Below, in pieces: positions 26,965-35,800 of a stretch of 64,000 nucleotides of DNA. Positions within the stretch are counted from its first letter, which is position 1. Each line of letters starts with the position of its first letter. The stretch lies in contig NZ_MDZC01000068.1 in the NCBI RefSeq assembly GCF_001816165.1, positions 124,001 through 188,000 on the forward strand, read 5' to 3'. Below the pieces are notes generated by a model that was not told the origin of the DNA, did not search any database, and saw only the letters and a program-made list of their open reading frames with translations. The stretch comes from Hymenobacter glacialis. Lineage in GTDB: Bacteria > Bacteroidota > Bacteroidia > Cytophagales > Hymenobacteraceae. The position numbers and the translations under genes were made by a program.

Positions 26965-27606
26965 ATGAAAAAATTCCTGTTTCCCGCCTTGTTTGCCATT
27001 GCTGTGTTAGGCGGCGCTCCTGCTGCTTCCGCTCAAAAGATGAACAGCGCCAAAATGGCCACTAAAGCTCCCGCCTATAAGCTGCAGCCGCAGCTGAGCA
27101 CCCTGGGCTGGGAAGGCAAAGCCGTAACCCACGGCCACAACGGCACCATGCAGTTCACCAACGGCGAGCTGCTGGTGAAGGGCAACGCCATTGTGGGCGG
27201 CACCGTGACCGTGGACATGAAAACGCTGAACGCCACCGACATCAAAGACGCCGAAACCCAGGGCAAATTTGTGGGTCACATGAGCAGCAACCAGTTCTTC
27301 GACGTTGCCAACAACCCGATTTCTACCTTCAAAATTCTGAGCGTAACGCCCCTGAAGGGTGCCGCCAAGAATGCTGACAACGCCACCATCGCCGGCGACA
27401 TGACCATTAAAGGCGTGACGCAGCGCATCAGCTTTCCCGCCAAAGTGGGCGTGAAAGGTGGCGTGGCCGCTGCCACGGGCAAAGTGACCATCGACCGCAC
27501 CAAGTTCGGCCTGACCACGATGTCGAAATCCTTGCCCGACACCATTGCCGACAAGGCCATCTACGACGATTTTGACTTGACCTTCAACATCATCGCCAAA
27601 ATCTAA
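26965..27606 (+). CDS. YceI-family periplasmic protein
   Basis: 213 aa with a signal peptide (MKKFLFPALFAIAVLGGAPAASA). The YceI lipocalin-like domain covers residues about 38-213: STLGWEGKAVTHGHNGTMQFTNGELLVKGNAIVGGTVTVDMKTLN, MSSNQFFDVANNPISTFKI and RTKFGLTTMSKSLPDTIADKAIYDDF. YceI proteins bind long-chain amphiphiles such as polyisoprenoids. A strong terminator follows. Confidence 0.92.
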   Translation: MKKFLFPALFAIAVLGGAPAASAQKMNSAKMATKAPAYKLQPQLSTLGWEGKAVTHGHNGTMQFTNGELLVKGNAIVGGTVTVDMKTLNATDIKDAETQGKFVGHMSSNQFFDVANNPISTFKILSVTPLKGAAKNADNATIAGDMTIKGVTQRISFPAKVGVKGGVAAATGKVTIDRTKFGLTTMSKSLPDTIADKAIYDDFDLTFNIIAKI

Positions 27607-27637
27607 GCGTTGGTTTGAATGGCGCGAGCCGCTCCAC

Positions 27638-27674
27638 AAAAAAAGACCCTGCCGATACCGGCAGGGTCTTTTTT
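27638..27674. terminator. Bidirectional intrinsic terminator after yceI
   Basis: AAAGACCCTGCCG and CGGCAGGGTCTTT form a 13-bp stem with flanking A and T runs, between yceI and the converging gene at 27695. Confidence 0.92.
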
Positions 27675-27694
27675 GTGCGGTAGCAGGGGAACAT

Positions 27695-28252
27695 TTAGCT
27701 TGGAATAGCAAACTCCCGGGGCAGCTCGAATTTGAGGTGGCGGCTTTTGTTGCGGTTGTGAAGCTGGCCCAGCACGTCGTCGATATCGGATTTGTATTCC
27801 AGCCATAAATCTTCGTGCAGGGCTTTGAGGACCAGGGCCGGCACGCGGGCCGCCAGACGGGCCGTGGCGTTGAAAAATCCATCGTACACGCTGTCAAACT
27901 GCCCGGAGTAGTTGTCGGTGCATTGCCGCAGGATGTAGAGCAGCAGGTCGATTTCGACCTGCTTGTTTTTGGTGATGCGCCGGGCCCGGGCAGCTTCCTG
28001 CACGCTGGCGCGCAGGGCCTTCACGAGGCTGCGGTTTAGCAGGCGGCCCGACACGGCCAGGTTGAACAGCTCGTGGATGCGGTCGGCGGCCTCCTCCTGA
28101 ATCTGGGCCAGGGTGACGTCGGCCAGCAGCTCAAAACGGAAGGTTTCGTAAAGCTCCGCGTCGCGGCGCACGGCCCGTAGGAGCAGGGCCTCCTTCTCGC
28201 TTTCGGGGAGGCGCTTGAGGGCTTTTTTGAAATCGGAGGAAGGAACGGGCAC
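27695..28252 (-). CDS. Conserved hypothetical helical protein
   Basis: 185 aa from a GTG at 28252; in-frame ATGs lie upstream at 28318 and 28381 but the residues they add (RRNPRRARSVLVG) look non-native. The start SDFKKALKRLPESEKEALLLRAVRRDAELYETFRFELL and the rest are predominantly helical, with no named domain. It faces the yceI terminator. I do not recognise a function. Confidence 0.65.
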   Translation of the reverse strand: MPVPSSDFKKALKRLPESEKEALLLRAVRRDAELYETFRFELLADVTLAQIQEEAADRIHELFNLAVSGRLLNRSLVKALRASVQEAARARRITKNKQVEIDLLLYILRQCTDNYSGQFDSVYDGFFNATARLAARVPALVLKALHEDLWLEYKSDIDDVLGQLHNRNKSRHLKFELPREFAIPS

Positions 28253-28547
28253 GTGGCGGGTGAAATCGAGCGGGAATAATGCGGCACAAACGGGACGCCG
28301 GAATGGTCCCGGGGCCATGTTGCCTACCAAGACGGACCGGGCCCGGCGCGGGTTGCGGCGGCAGGTGTCGCGGGAGACCATAAAGCCACCTTTTCAGCCT
28401 CTTTCCGGGTACAGGCTGGCCCAGCTTGGGTAGCCAAGCGGTGTGGAGCAAAAGGATGCCGTTCTATTTTGGAAACAGCCGCTTTCAACGAAACGAAACG
28501 CCGCGATTTGCAGTTATTACAAGCTGCCCCGCGCGGCCTTTCCTGCG

Positions 28548-28555
28548 TAATTTTG
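28548..28555 (+). promoter_or_regulatory. clpS promoter box
   Basis: TAATTTTG, a perfect TAnnTTTG, ends 5 bp before the clpS ATG at 28561, so the message would be almost leaderless. Confidence 0.65.
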
Positions 28556-28560
28556 CCGAT

Positions 28561-28851
28561 ATGAATACCCGCCCACAAATTCCACAAATTGAGAGAGAAG
28601 AGGACGTCCTGCTGCTGGAAGAAGAAGCCGAGCTGCGCAACCTCGTGGTGTACAACGACGAAGTCAACACCTTCGACCACGTCATCAAAACGCTCATAGA
28701 CGTGTGCGGGCACCAGCCGGAGCAAGCCGAGCAATGCACCCTGCTCATTCATTACAAGGGAAAGTGTGCCGTTAAAATAGGCAGTTACGAAGAACTGGAG
28801 CCCCTTTGCACCGCCATCCACGACCGCGGCATATCGGCCGAAGTGATATAA
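28561..28851 (+). CDS. clpS: ATP-dependent Clp protease adaptor ClpS
   Basis: 96 aa from the ATG at 28561, which follows a promoter box directly. ClpS delivers N-degron proteins to ClpAP or ClpCP. The folded core LRNLVVYNDEVNTFDHVIKTLIDVCGHQPEQAEQCTLLIHYKGKCAVKIGSYEELEPLCTAIHDRGISAEV carries the conserved NDxxN/T and HxxG positions; the N-terminal 20 residues are acidic and disordered. A frame open upstream from 28426 is not part of the gene. Confidence 0.93.
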   Translation: MNTRPQIPQIEREEDVLLLEEEAELRNLVVYNDEVNTFDHVIKTLIDVCGHQPEQAEQCTLLIHYKGKCAVKIGSYEELEPLCTAIHDRGISAEVI

Positions 28852-28854
28852 AAT

Positions 28855-28956
28855 CAGCTGTTAGCCCTTAGCTTTTAGCCGTTAGCTGTTCTTCCGCATT
28901 GCGAATGATATGCTTTCGGGTTAGGCTAAAAGCTAACGGCTAAAAGCTAACAGCTG
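28855..28956. repeat. Intergenic repeat, family B copy 2 (inverted pair)
   Basis: The left half begins CAGCTGTTAGCCCTTAGC and includes TTTTAGCCGTTAGCTGTT; the right half mirrors it (AGCTAACGGCTAAAAGC then TAACAGCTG). The whole forms a long imperfect hairpin between clpS and recR. Confidence 0.8.
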
Positions 28957-28961
28957 AATAA

Positions 28962-29573
28962 ATGGAGTTTCCCTCTAAACTGATTGAAAACGCGGTAGGC
29001 GAACTGGCTCGGCTGCCCGGCATTGGCCGCAAAACCGCGTTGCGCCTGGCGCTGCACCTGCTCAAAGCTGAAATGGACACCACTGCTTCGCTGGCCGAAG
29101 CGCTGGCCAAGATGCGCTTTGAAATTACGTATTGCCGCACCTGCCACAGCATCTCCGACGCTGAGGAATGCGGCATTTGCGCCAACAAGCTGCGCGACCA
29201 CAGTCTGGTCTGCGTGGTGTCGGATGTGCGCGACGTGATTGCCATTGAAAATACGGGCCAGTACAAAGGCGTGTACCATGTGCTGGGCGGCGTCATTTCG
29301 CCCATTGAGGGCGTGGGGCCTTCCGATTTGCACATCGATTCGCTGGTGGCCCGCGCGGCCGAAGAGGAGTCGGAGGTACGCGAGGTCATCCTAGCCATTA
29401 GCCCCACCATGGAGGGCGACACCACGGCGTTTTACCTCTCGCGCCGGCTGCGCGACCTGCCCCACGTACACATTAGCACTATTGCCCGCGGCATTCCCAT
29501 GGGTGGCGAGCTGGAGTACGCCGACGAAATCACCCTGGGCCGCAGCATTGTGGACCGCCTGCGCCAGAAATGA
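28962..29573 (+). CDS. recR: Recombination mediator RecR
   Basis: 203 aa. The helix-hairpin-helix LPGIGRKTALRLALHLL is at residues 18-34, the four-cysteine zinc finger CRTCHSISDAEECGIC at about 57-72 and the Toprim domain (VCVVSDVRDVIAIENTG, GGVISPIEGVGPSDLHI) follows. RecR works with RecF/RecO to load RecA at gaps. It sits directly after repeat B2 and before B3. Confidence 0.95.
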   Translation: MEFPSKLIENAVGELARLPGIGRKTALRLALHLLKAEMDTTASLAEALAKMRFEITYCRTCHSISDAEECGICANKLRDHSLVCVVSDVRDVIAIENTGQYKGVYHVLGGVISPIEGVGPSDLHIDSLVARAAEEESEVREVILAISPTMEGDTTAFYLSRRLRDLPHVHISTIARGIPMGGELEYADEITLGRSIVDRLRQK

Positions 29574-29679
29574 GCCGTTAGCCATTAGCGGCTAGCCTTT
29601 AGCTTTGTTGGTCCTTCGCGAGCGGCTCCTCATCGCCTCCCTTGAAGCTGACAGCTAACAGCCAGCCGCTAACAGCTTA
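29574..29679. repeat. Intergenic repeat, family B copy 3
   Basis: Left part GAGCCGTTAGCCATTAGC with CTAGCCTTTAGC; right part AGCTGACAGCTAACAGCC with GCTAACAGCTT, about 40 bp apart. It separates recR from the glycosyltransferase gene. Confidence 0.75.
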
Positions 29680-29682
29680 AAA

Positions 29683-31683
29683 GTGAAGCTCTCCGTCGTT
29701 ATTGTTAATTACAACGTCTGCTATTTTCTGGAGCAGGCGCTGCTCTCGGTGCGGCGGGCGGTGGAAAAGCTGGGCCAGCCGGTAGAGGTTTTTGTGGTCG
29801 ACAACAACTCCGTGGATGGCTCAGTGGCCATGGTGCGGGCCCGCTTTCCGGAGATAATACTCATCACCAACCGCGACAACCCGGGTTTTTCCAAGGCCAA
29901 CAACCAAGCCCTACGGCGCGCCACCGGCCAGTACCAGCTGTTGCTGAACCCCGACACCGTGGTGGAGGAAAACACCTTCCGGGCGTGCTGCGACTTTATG
30001 GATGCGCACCCCGACTGCGGGGGGCTGGGCGTGAAAATGCTGGACGGCCAGGGCCGGTTTCTGCCCGAGAGCAAGCGCGCGCTGCCTACGCCCGCGGTGG
30101 CGTTCTACAAAATGTTTGGTCTGGCCAAGCTCATGCCTAAGTCGCGCACGTTTGGGCGCTACCATTTGGGCTTTCTCAGCCCCGAAGAAACCCACGAGGT
30201 GGAGGTGCTGAGCGGGGCGTTTATGCTGCTGCGCAAAGCGGCTTTGGACCAAATCGGGCTGCTCGACGAAGCCTATTTCATGTACGGCGAGGACATTGAC
30301 CTCTCGTACCGCCTCACGCAGGGCGGCTGGAAAAACTGTTACTTCCCCGGCACGCGCATCATTCACTACAAGGGCGAGAGCACCAAGCGCACCAGCGTCA
30401 ATTTCGTGTTCGTGTTTTACCGGGCCATGGTCATTTTTGCCCGTCAGCATTTCGCGCCGGGCCGGGCCGGACTGTTTTCGCTGCTCATAAACGCGGCCAT
30501 CTGGCTGCGAGCCGGCGCGGCGCTGCTCGAGCGCCTGCTGCGACGGGCGGCCCCGCTGCTGCTCGACGCTGGCCTGATTTGGGTAGGCATGTACTTTCTG
30601 AAGTCCTACTGGGAGCACAACCATAAGTTTGTGCCCGGCAACTACCCGCCGCAGTACCTGACCGTGGCCGTGCCTGCCTACATTCTGGTGTGGCTCACCT
30701 CGGCCTACATCAGCGGGGCTTATGACCCGCCGGTGAAAACGTCGCGGGTGGTGCGCGGCATCTTCGTGGGCACGCTGCTGATTTCGGCCGGGTCTAATTT
30801 TCTGGACGACTGGCGTTTTTCCAAGGCCCTCATTATTCTGGGCGGGGCCTGGGCGGTGGCAGCCGTGGTGGGCCGGCAGCTGGTGGCCCATTTTGCCAGG
30901 CACGGCAACCTGCGCCTGAGCAAGCGTCGGCCTAAAAACATTGCCATTGTAGGCTCCGGGCCCGAAAGCCGCCGTGTGCGCCGCCTATTGGAAGCGGCCG
31001 GCGTGCCGGCCCGCGTGATAGGCTACATCAGCGTGGTACCCGTGGCCGCGCGCACCGAAACCCCGCTGGCTTCGCCGCTACCGGTAGGTCCACCGCCGCC
31101 CGACGAGCCCTTAGGCGAGCTGCACCAGCTGGCCGATATCATCCGATTGTACGCGCTGGACGAGCTTATTTTCTGCGGCAAAGACCTGGCTGCCAGCCAA
31201 ATTATCGCCCTGATGCTTAGCCTGCCCAGCGAGCCGGCGGTGGCCTACAAAATCCTGCCCGAAGACAGCCAATACATCATTGGCAGCAGCAGCAAAGACA
31301 CGCCTGGCGACTACTACACCCTCGAAATTGCCCTCAACCTCTACAAGCCCCAGGAGGCGCGCGCCAAACGCCTGCTCGACCTGCTGAGCAGTGGTGGGCT
31401 GCTGCTGCTGGCGCCGGGACTGGTCTGGTTTCAGGCCAGCAAGGGGCAGTACGTGCGCAACTGCCTGGCGGTGCTGCTGGGCACCCGCACCTGGGTGGGG
31501 CTGCGCCACATGGCCCCCTCGGCGCGGGCCGTGCCAGCGGTGCTTTCGCCGGCCGATGCCGCGGTGTCGAGCACGCCGCTCAACGAAGTGACCAAGCGGC
31601 GGCTGGAGCTGCTGTATGCCAAAGATTACGAGCCCGGCATGGACTTGAGTGTGCTGTGGAGGTGCTGGCGGCGGCTGGGATAG
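29683..31683 (+). CDS. Glycosyltransferase family 2 fused to a degenerate sugar-phosphate transferase-like membrane part
   Basis: 666 aa from a GTG at 29683. Residues 1-230 form a GT2 rhamnosyltransferase-type domain (KLSVVIVNYNVCYFLEQALLS, VFVVDNNSVDGS, FMYGEDIDLSYRLTQGGW, FPGTRIIHYKGES). Hydrophobic helices follow, then a Rossmann-like CoA-binding-3 segment (KNIAIVGSGPESRRVRRLLEAAG, about 425). The C-terminus resembles the last helices of WcaJ-type polyprenyl phosphate sugar transferases (KRLLDLLSSGGLLLLAPGLVWFQASKG and RRLELLYAKDYEPGMDLSVLWR) but lacks their catalytic KFRSM core. Probably surface polysaccharide assembly. Confidence 0.8.
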   Translation: MKLSVVIVNYNVCYFLEQALLSVRRAVEKLGQPVEVFVVDNNSVDGSVAMVRARFPEIILITNRDNPGFSKANNQALRRATGQYQLLLNPDTVVEENTFRACCDFMDAHPDCGGLGVKMLDGQGRFLPESKRALPTPAVAFYKMFGLAKLMPKSRTFGRYHLGFLSPEETHEVEVLSGAFMLLRKAALDQIGLLDEAYFMYGEDIDLSYRLTQGGWKNCYFPGTRIIHYKGESTKRTSVNFVFVFYRAMVIFARQHFAPGRAGLFSLLINAAIWLRAGAALLERLLRRAAPLLLDAGLIWVGMYFLKSYWEHNHKFVPGNYPPQYLTVAVPAYILVWLTSAYISGAYDPPVKTSRVVRGIFVGTLLISAGSNFLDDWRFSKALIILGGAWAVAAVVGRQLVAHFARHGNLRLSKRRPKNIAIVGSGPESRRVRRLLEAAGVPARVIGYISVVPVAARTETPLASPLPVGPPPPDEPLGELHQLADIIRLYALDELIFCGKDLAASQIIALMLSLPSEPAVAYKILPEDSQYIIGSSSKDTPGDYYTLEIALNLYKPQEARAKRLLDLLSSGGLLLLAPGLVWFQASKGQYVRNCLAVLLGTRTWVGLRHMAPSARAVPAVLSPADAAVSSTPLNEVTKRRLELLYAKDYEPGMDLSVLWRCWRRLG

Positions 31684-31757
31684 GAAGGAGGCGGCACGGC
31701 CACGTCACCGGTGCCCGGAGCGTAGCTTTACGGTCCAATTTCCCCCTTCTCTTTAGT

Positions 31758-32978
31758 ATGTCCAGTTCTGCTACCCTCGCGCCGGTTTCGCCGCTCTCCG
31801 ACCGTATTCAGGCCATGAACGAGTCAGCCACCATTGCCATGGCTAAAAAAAGCCGGGAGCTCCTCGCCAAGGGCTTCGATGTTATCAACCTGAGCTTTGG
31901 TGAGCCCGACTTCCAGACCCCGCAGTACATCAAGGACGCGGCCAAGCAGGCGCTGGACGATGGCTACACGTTCTACACGCCCGTGCCCGGTATTCCGGAA
32001 CTGCGGCAGGCCATCTGCGACAAATTCAAGCGTGATAACGACCTGGATTTCCTGCCCAACCAGATTGTGGTGAGCACCGGCGCCAAGCAGTCATTGGCGA
32101 ACGCCGTGCTCAGCCTGGTAAACCCCGGCGAGGAGGTAATCGTGTTTTCGCCCTACTGGGTGAGCTACGAGGAGATGGTGAAGCTGGCCGAGGGCATTGC
32201 CGTGCCCTTGTCTGGCACGCTGGAAAACGACTACAAGGTGACGGCCGCGCAGCTCGAAGCCGCCATCACGGAGCGCACCAAGCTCCTCATGTTTTCGTCG
32301 CCATGCAACCCCACGGGGTCGGTGTTCAGCCGCGCCGAGCTGGGTGCCATTGCCGAAGTGCTGGCGCGACACCCACACGTGTACGCCCTGGCCGATGAGA
32401 TTTACGAGTACATCAACTTTGTGGGCGAACACGTGAGCCTGGCGCAATTCCCAGCCGTGACGGACCGAGTGATTACCGTGAACGGCTTCTCCAAAGGCTA
32501 CGCCATGACCGGCTGGCGCTTGGGCTACCTGGCCGCGCGCCCCGACATCGCCGCCGCCTGCGAGAAAATGCAAAGCCAGGTGACGTCCGGCACGTGCTCC
32601 ATTACCCAGCGTGCCGGGCTGGCGGCCCTGCAAGGTGGCCGGGCCTCGGCCGATGAGATGGTGGCCGCCTACCGCCGCCGCCGCGACCTGGTGCTGGATA
32701 TTGTGCGCGACATTCCCGGTTTCAAAACGCCCACTCCGAGCGGCGCTTTCTACATTTTCCCGGAGGTATCGGCCTATTTCGGCCGCACTGCACCCGACGG
32801 CAGTACCATCACCAACTCCATGGACCTGGCCATGTACCTGCTCAACGACGCGCTGGTATCGGCCGTGTCGGGCGACGCCTTTGGGGCGCCGGATTGCATT
32901 CGCTTCAGTACCGCCGCCGCCGATGACAAGCTGGTAGAAGCATTCCGGCGGGTAAAAGAAAGTCTGGCCAAGCTGTAG
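31758..32978 (+). CDS. Pyridoxal-phosphate aminotransferase class I/II (aspartate aminotransferase type)
   Basis: 406 aa from the ATG at 31758 (MSSSATLAPVSPLSDRIQAM); a longer frame from 31656 overlaps non-native sequence. The family start PLSDRIQAMNESATIAMAKKSRELLAKGFDVINLSFGEPDF is typical of aspC type Ib. The PLP lysine is Lys246 in NGFSKGYAMTGWRLGYLAA. It should move amino groups between aspartate (or prephenate) and 2-oxoglutarate. It forms a run with hldE on the same strand but has its own intergenic space. Confidence 0.92.
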   Translation: MSSSATLAPVSPLSDRIQAMNESATIAMAKKSRELLAKGFDVINLSFGEPDFQTPQYIKDAAKQALDDGYTFYTPVPGIPELRQAICDKFKRDNDLDFLPNQIVVSTGAKQSLANAVLSLVNPGEEVIVFSPYWVSYEEMVKLAEGIAVPLSGTLENDYKVTAAQLEAAITERTKLLMFSSPCNPTGSVFSRAELGAIAEVLARHPHVYALADEIYEYINFVGEHVSLAQFPAVTDRVITVNGFSKGYAMTGWRLGYLAARPDIAAACEKMQSQVTSGTCSITQRAGLAALQGGRASADEMVAAYRRRRDLVLDIVRDIPGFKTPTPSGAFYIFPEVSAYFGRTAPDGSTITNSMDLAMYLLNDALVSAVSGDAFGAPDCIRFSTAAADDKLVEAFRRVKESLAKL

Positions 32979-33068
32979 AAACGCGCCCTTGCGCATTCGG
33001 CGTCCGGCCCGATTCTGCGCCGTCCGGCGCACCATTGCCGTTCAACGATTGAACGCGCCAAGGCGCGT

Positions 33069-33076
33069 CCCTACCT
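33069..33076 (+). promoter_or_regulatory. Promoter box of the heptose kinase gene
   Basis: TACCTTTG ends 7 bp before the ATG at 33084 and is a perfect -7 box; the leader would be a few bases long. Confidence 0.65.
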
Positions 33077-33083
33077 TTGCCGC

Positions 33084-34082
33084 ATGCCCGTTGATTCCCT
33101 GACAACTCTTTTTGATAATTTCAATAATCTTCGCGTCCTCATTATTGGCGACGTGATGGTGGATGCTTACGTGTGGGGCCGCGCCACGCGGCTCTCGCCC
33201 GAGGCGCCCGTGCCCGTGGTGCACGTGGCCCGCACCGAAAACCGCTTGGGCGGGGCCGCCAACGTAGCCCTGAATGTGCAGGCGCTGGGAGCCACGCCGC
33301 TGCTCTGCGCCGTGATTGGGGCCGATGCTGGCGGCGACCAGCTCCTGCAGTTGCTACACGAGCAGCAGCTGGCTTCGGAAGGCCTCATTCGTAGCGCTCA
33401 CCGGCCCACCACAGTGAAGCAGCGCATCCTGGCCCACGGCCAGCAGCTGCTGCGTATCGACTCCGAGGTGGAAACCGACCTGAACGACGATGAAAGCACG
33501 CAGCTACTGGCCGCCTACGACGACCTGCTGGACCGCGCCGACGTGGTGGTGTTTGAAGATTACGACAAGGGCGTGCTCAACGAAGCCATTATCACGGAGT
33601 GCATTGCGCGGGCCCGGCAGCGCAACATTCCCACGGTGGTGGACCCCAAAAAGAAGAATTTTCTGGCCTACCGCCACTGCACCCTCTTCAAGCCCAACCT
33701 GAAGGAGCTGCGCGAGGGCTTGAAGCTGGAGTTTGGCGAGCCCACCACCGACCGGCCCGGATTTGAGGCTGCCGTGGCCCGGCTACGCGAAGAGCTAACG
33801 CCCAAGACGGTTCTGGTAACGCTCTCAGAGCACGGCGTATTTGCCCAGCAGGAGGAGCAGAAAACTTACCTGCCGGCACATTTGCGCACCATTTCTGATG
33901 TGTCTGGCGCGGGCGACACCGTCATCAGCATTGCCGCGCTGTGCGTGGCCCTAGGGCAGCCGGCGGCGTTCACGGCCGCGCTGGCCAACCTAGGCGGCGG
34001 GCTGGTGTGCGAGCAGGTGGGTGTGGTGCCCGTGGAGAAGCAGCGGCTGCTGAAAGAAGCGCAGGAAGCAAGGTTGCTGTAG
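33084..34082 (+). CDS. rfaE1: D-glycero-beta-D-manno-heptose-7-phosphate kinase (PfkB family)
   Basis: 332 aa. It corresponds to the N-terminal kinase domain of HldE: VLIIGDVMVDAYVWGRATRLSPEAPVPVVHVARTENRLGGAANVALNVQALGA, then VVDPKKKNFLAYRHCTLFKPNLKE and the PfkB signature ISDVSGAGDTVIS with the catalytic aspartate. The adenylyltransferase half is absent, so the gene is rfaE1-like. It makes heptose 1,7-bisphosphate for LPS inner core; the rest of the pathway is not in the window. Confidence 0.9.
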   Translation: MPVDSLTTLFDNFNNLRVLIIGDVMVDAYVWGRATRLSPEAPVPVVHVARTENRLGGAANVALNVQALGATPLLCAVIGADAGGDQLLQLLHEQQLASEGLIRSAHRPTTVKQRILAHGQQLLRIDSEVETDLNDDESTQLLAAYDDLLDRADVVVFEDYDKGVLNEAIITECIARARQRNIPTVVDPKKKNFLAYRHCTLFKPNLKELREGLKLEFGEPTTDRPGFEAAVARLREELTPKTVLVTLSEHGVFAQQEEQKTYLPAHLRTISDVSGAGDTVISIAALCVALGQPAAFTAALANLGGGLVCEQVGVVPVEKQRLLKEAQEARLL

Positions 34083-34090
34083 CCTGGGTA

Positions 34091-34300
34091 TCACGCTTTC
34101 TTCAAAAATTCGGTCTTCAGCACCATGGTGCTGCCGCCGGCCCGGCCCTCTATTTCGCCGGCGCTGTTGGTGAGGTGAATGTTTTTGACCACCGTGCCGC
34201 GCTTCAGGGTGAGGGAGGAGCCTTTCACCTTGAGGTCTTTGATGAGGGTAACCGAGTCGCCTTCGGCGAGCAGGGTGCCGTTGCTGTCTTTAACGTCCAT
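34091..34300 (-). CDS. PhnA/YjdM C-terminal-domain protein
   Basis: 69 aa from the ATG at 34300; a TTG two codons upstream is in frame. The sequence [65 protein letters not shown] is the SH3-like C-terminal domain of PhnA/YjdM (alkylphosphonate utilisation operon protein) without the zinc-ribbon half. The stand-alone form is common in Bacteroidota; the role is unknown. Confidence 0.85.
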   Translation of the reverse strand: MDVKDSNGTLLAEGDSVTLIKDLKVKGSSLTLKRGTVVKNIHLTNSAGEIEGRAGGSTMVLKTEFLKKA

Positions 34301-34330
34301 GGGCAAGGGAGGTGCTGCGCTGAAGCGGTG

Positions 34331-34519
34331 CTACCGGCGAAACAGCCAGAGGTAGAGAAGGAAAAAAACGGGCGAGAGGCTGCTCAGCGTAATCAGCGCC
34401 ACCATGAAGGTTTCCGTGCGGGTGCGCTCGGGCTTGCGCAGGAGCCACCGCCACATGAAAACCATGAGCACGAAGAGAGCGGCCAGCGTGAAGTAAAAAG
34501 TGGAGCCGAATGCAGGCAT
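34331..34519 (-). CDS. Small two-helix membrane protein
   Basis: 62 aa. Two hydrophobic segments (FYFTLAALFVLMVFMWRWLL and TFMVALITLSSLSPVFFLLYLWLF) are separated by a basic loop (RKPERTRTE). The ATG, frame and size are plausible and it fills the gap between hemE and the PhnA-type gene. No function can be assigned. Confidence 0.6.
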   Translation of the reverse strand: MPAFGSTFYFTLAALFVLMVFMWRWLLRKPERTRTETFMVALITLSSLSPVFFLLYLWLFRR

Positions 34520-34570
34520 TATCAGTTTCGAATTAGTGAGACGCGGAAAGTTCTCGCGGTTTGCTGTTGG

Positions 34571-35596
34571 TTACCCGCGCCAGGCCTTCACCGTGTTCAC
34601 AAACACGCGCACGTTGTTCGGGTCGGTGTCGGGGTACACGCCGTGGCCAAGGTTAGCGATGTGCGGGCCGCCGGCAAACTTGCGGAGCATGGCCTCGGTG
34701 GCCGCTTTCACCTGTTCGGGCGTGCCGTAGAGGGCGCAGGGGTCGAGGTTGCCCTGCAGAGTTTTGTTGCCGGCCTGCATGCGCACCTGGGCGGGGTCCT
34801 GGTTCCAGTCGAGTCCTATCGTGCGGCAGGACGTGGCGGCAAAGTCCTCCACGGCCCACCAGGCGCCCTTGGCAAACACCGTGACGGGCACCAGCGGCGA
34901 GAGCGCCTCCGTGATTTCGGCGATGTAGCGGCTCGAGAATTCGCGGTAGTGGTCGGGCGGCAGGGTACCGGCCCAGGAGTCGAATATTTGCACCACTTGG
35001 GCCCCGGCGGCCACCTGCGCCTGCAGGTAGGCAATGGTGGTAGCCGTGATTTTGGCCAACAGGCGGTGGGCCAGGGCGGGCTCGCGGTAGAGCATGCCGC
35101 GGGCTTTGCTGAAGGTTTTGGAGCCCGAGCCCTCTACCATGTACGCCAGTAGCGTCCAGGGAGCACCGGCGAAGCCGATGAGCGGCACGCGGCCGTTGAG
35201 GGCTTTTTTGGTGATGCGCAGGGCTTCCAGAACGTAGCCGAGGCCTTCTTCGGGGTCGGGCACGCGGAGCTTGTCCACGTCGGCCGCCGACTTAATGACT
35301 TCGGGAAAGAGCGGGCCGCGGGCTTCCACCATTTCGTAGCGCAGGCCCATGGCATCGGGCACCACTAGGATGTCGGAGAAGATGATGGCGGCGTCCACAT
35401 CCAGCGCATCAATGGGCTGGATGGTGACTTCGGCGGCCAGCTCGGGCGTTTCCACCAGCTCTTTGAAGCCGGAAAGACGGCCGCGGAGGGCGCGGTATTC
35501 GGGGAGGATGCGGCCGGCCTGGCGCATCAGCCACACGGGGGTGCGTTCGGTGGCTTCGCCGCGGGCGGCACGGAGGAAAAGGTCGTTTTTTAGCAT
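34571..35596 (-). CDS. hemE: Uroporphyrinogen decarboxylase
   Basis: 341 aa from the ATG at 35596, chosen over an in-frame TTG at 35608 because the promoter box TACCTTTG lies at 35613-35606. It converts uroporphyrinogen III to coproporphyrinogen III in heme synthesis. Signatures are [20 protein letters not shown] (substrate-binding Arg loop), [21 protein letters not shown] (with the catalytic Asp) and [16 protein letters not shown], then the late [17 protein letters not shown]. No other hem genes are in the window. Confidence 0.96.
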   Translation of the reverse strand: MLKNDLFLRAARGEATERTPVWLMRQAGRILPEYRALRGRLSGFKELVETPELAAEVTIQPIDALDVDAAIIFSDILVVPDAMGLRYEMVEARGPLFPEVIKSAADVDKLRVPDPEEGLGYVLEALRITKKALNGRVPLIGFAGAPWTLLAYMVEGSGSKTFSKARGMLYREPALAHRLLAKITATTIAYLQAQVAAGAQVVQIFDSWAGTLPPDHYREFSSRYIAEITEALSPLVPVTVFAKGAWWAVEDFAATSCRTIGLDWNQDPAQVRMQAGNKTLQGNLDPCALYGTPEQVKAATEAMLRKFAGGPHIANLGHGVYPDTDPNNVRVFVNTVKAWRG

Positions 35597-35605
35597 ATCG
35601 AAGGG

Positions 35606-35613
35606 CAAAGGTA
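35606..35613 (-). promoter_or_regulatory. hemE promoter box
   Basis: CAAAGGTA on the plus strand reads TACCTTTG on the minus strand, a perfect -7 box 9 bp upstream of the hemE ATG at 35596. Confidence 0.7.
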
Positions 35614-35800
35614 CGATGGCCGGACGCCGCGTGATTACTTAGATTTGAAGCAAAAGCCCCCTTTGGGGCAAGCAGGTGTGTAAGTAGGAAAGTTGGATTA
35701 GGCCACTCATAGAATTCCAGCAGGCGGGAGTGACTAATTGCCACTGCAATAGCGCTGCTTCGGTCCACTCGGTTTGCCAGCTGGTGCGGCAGTTCAAGTC

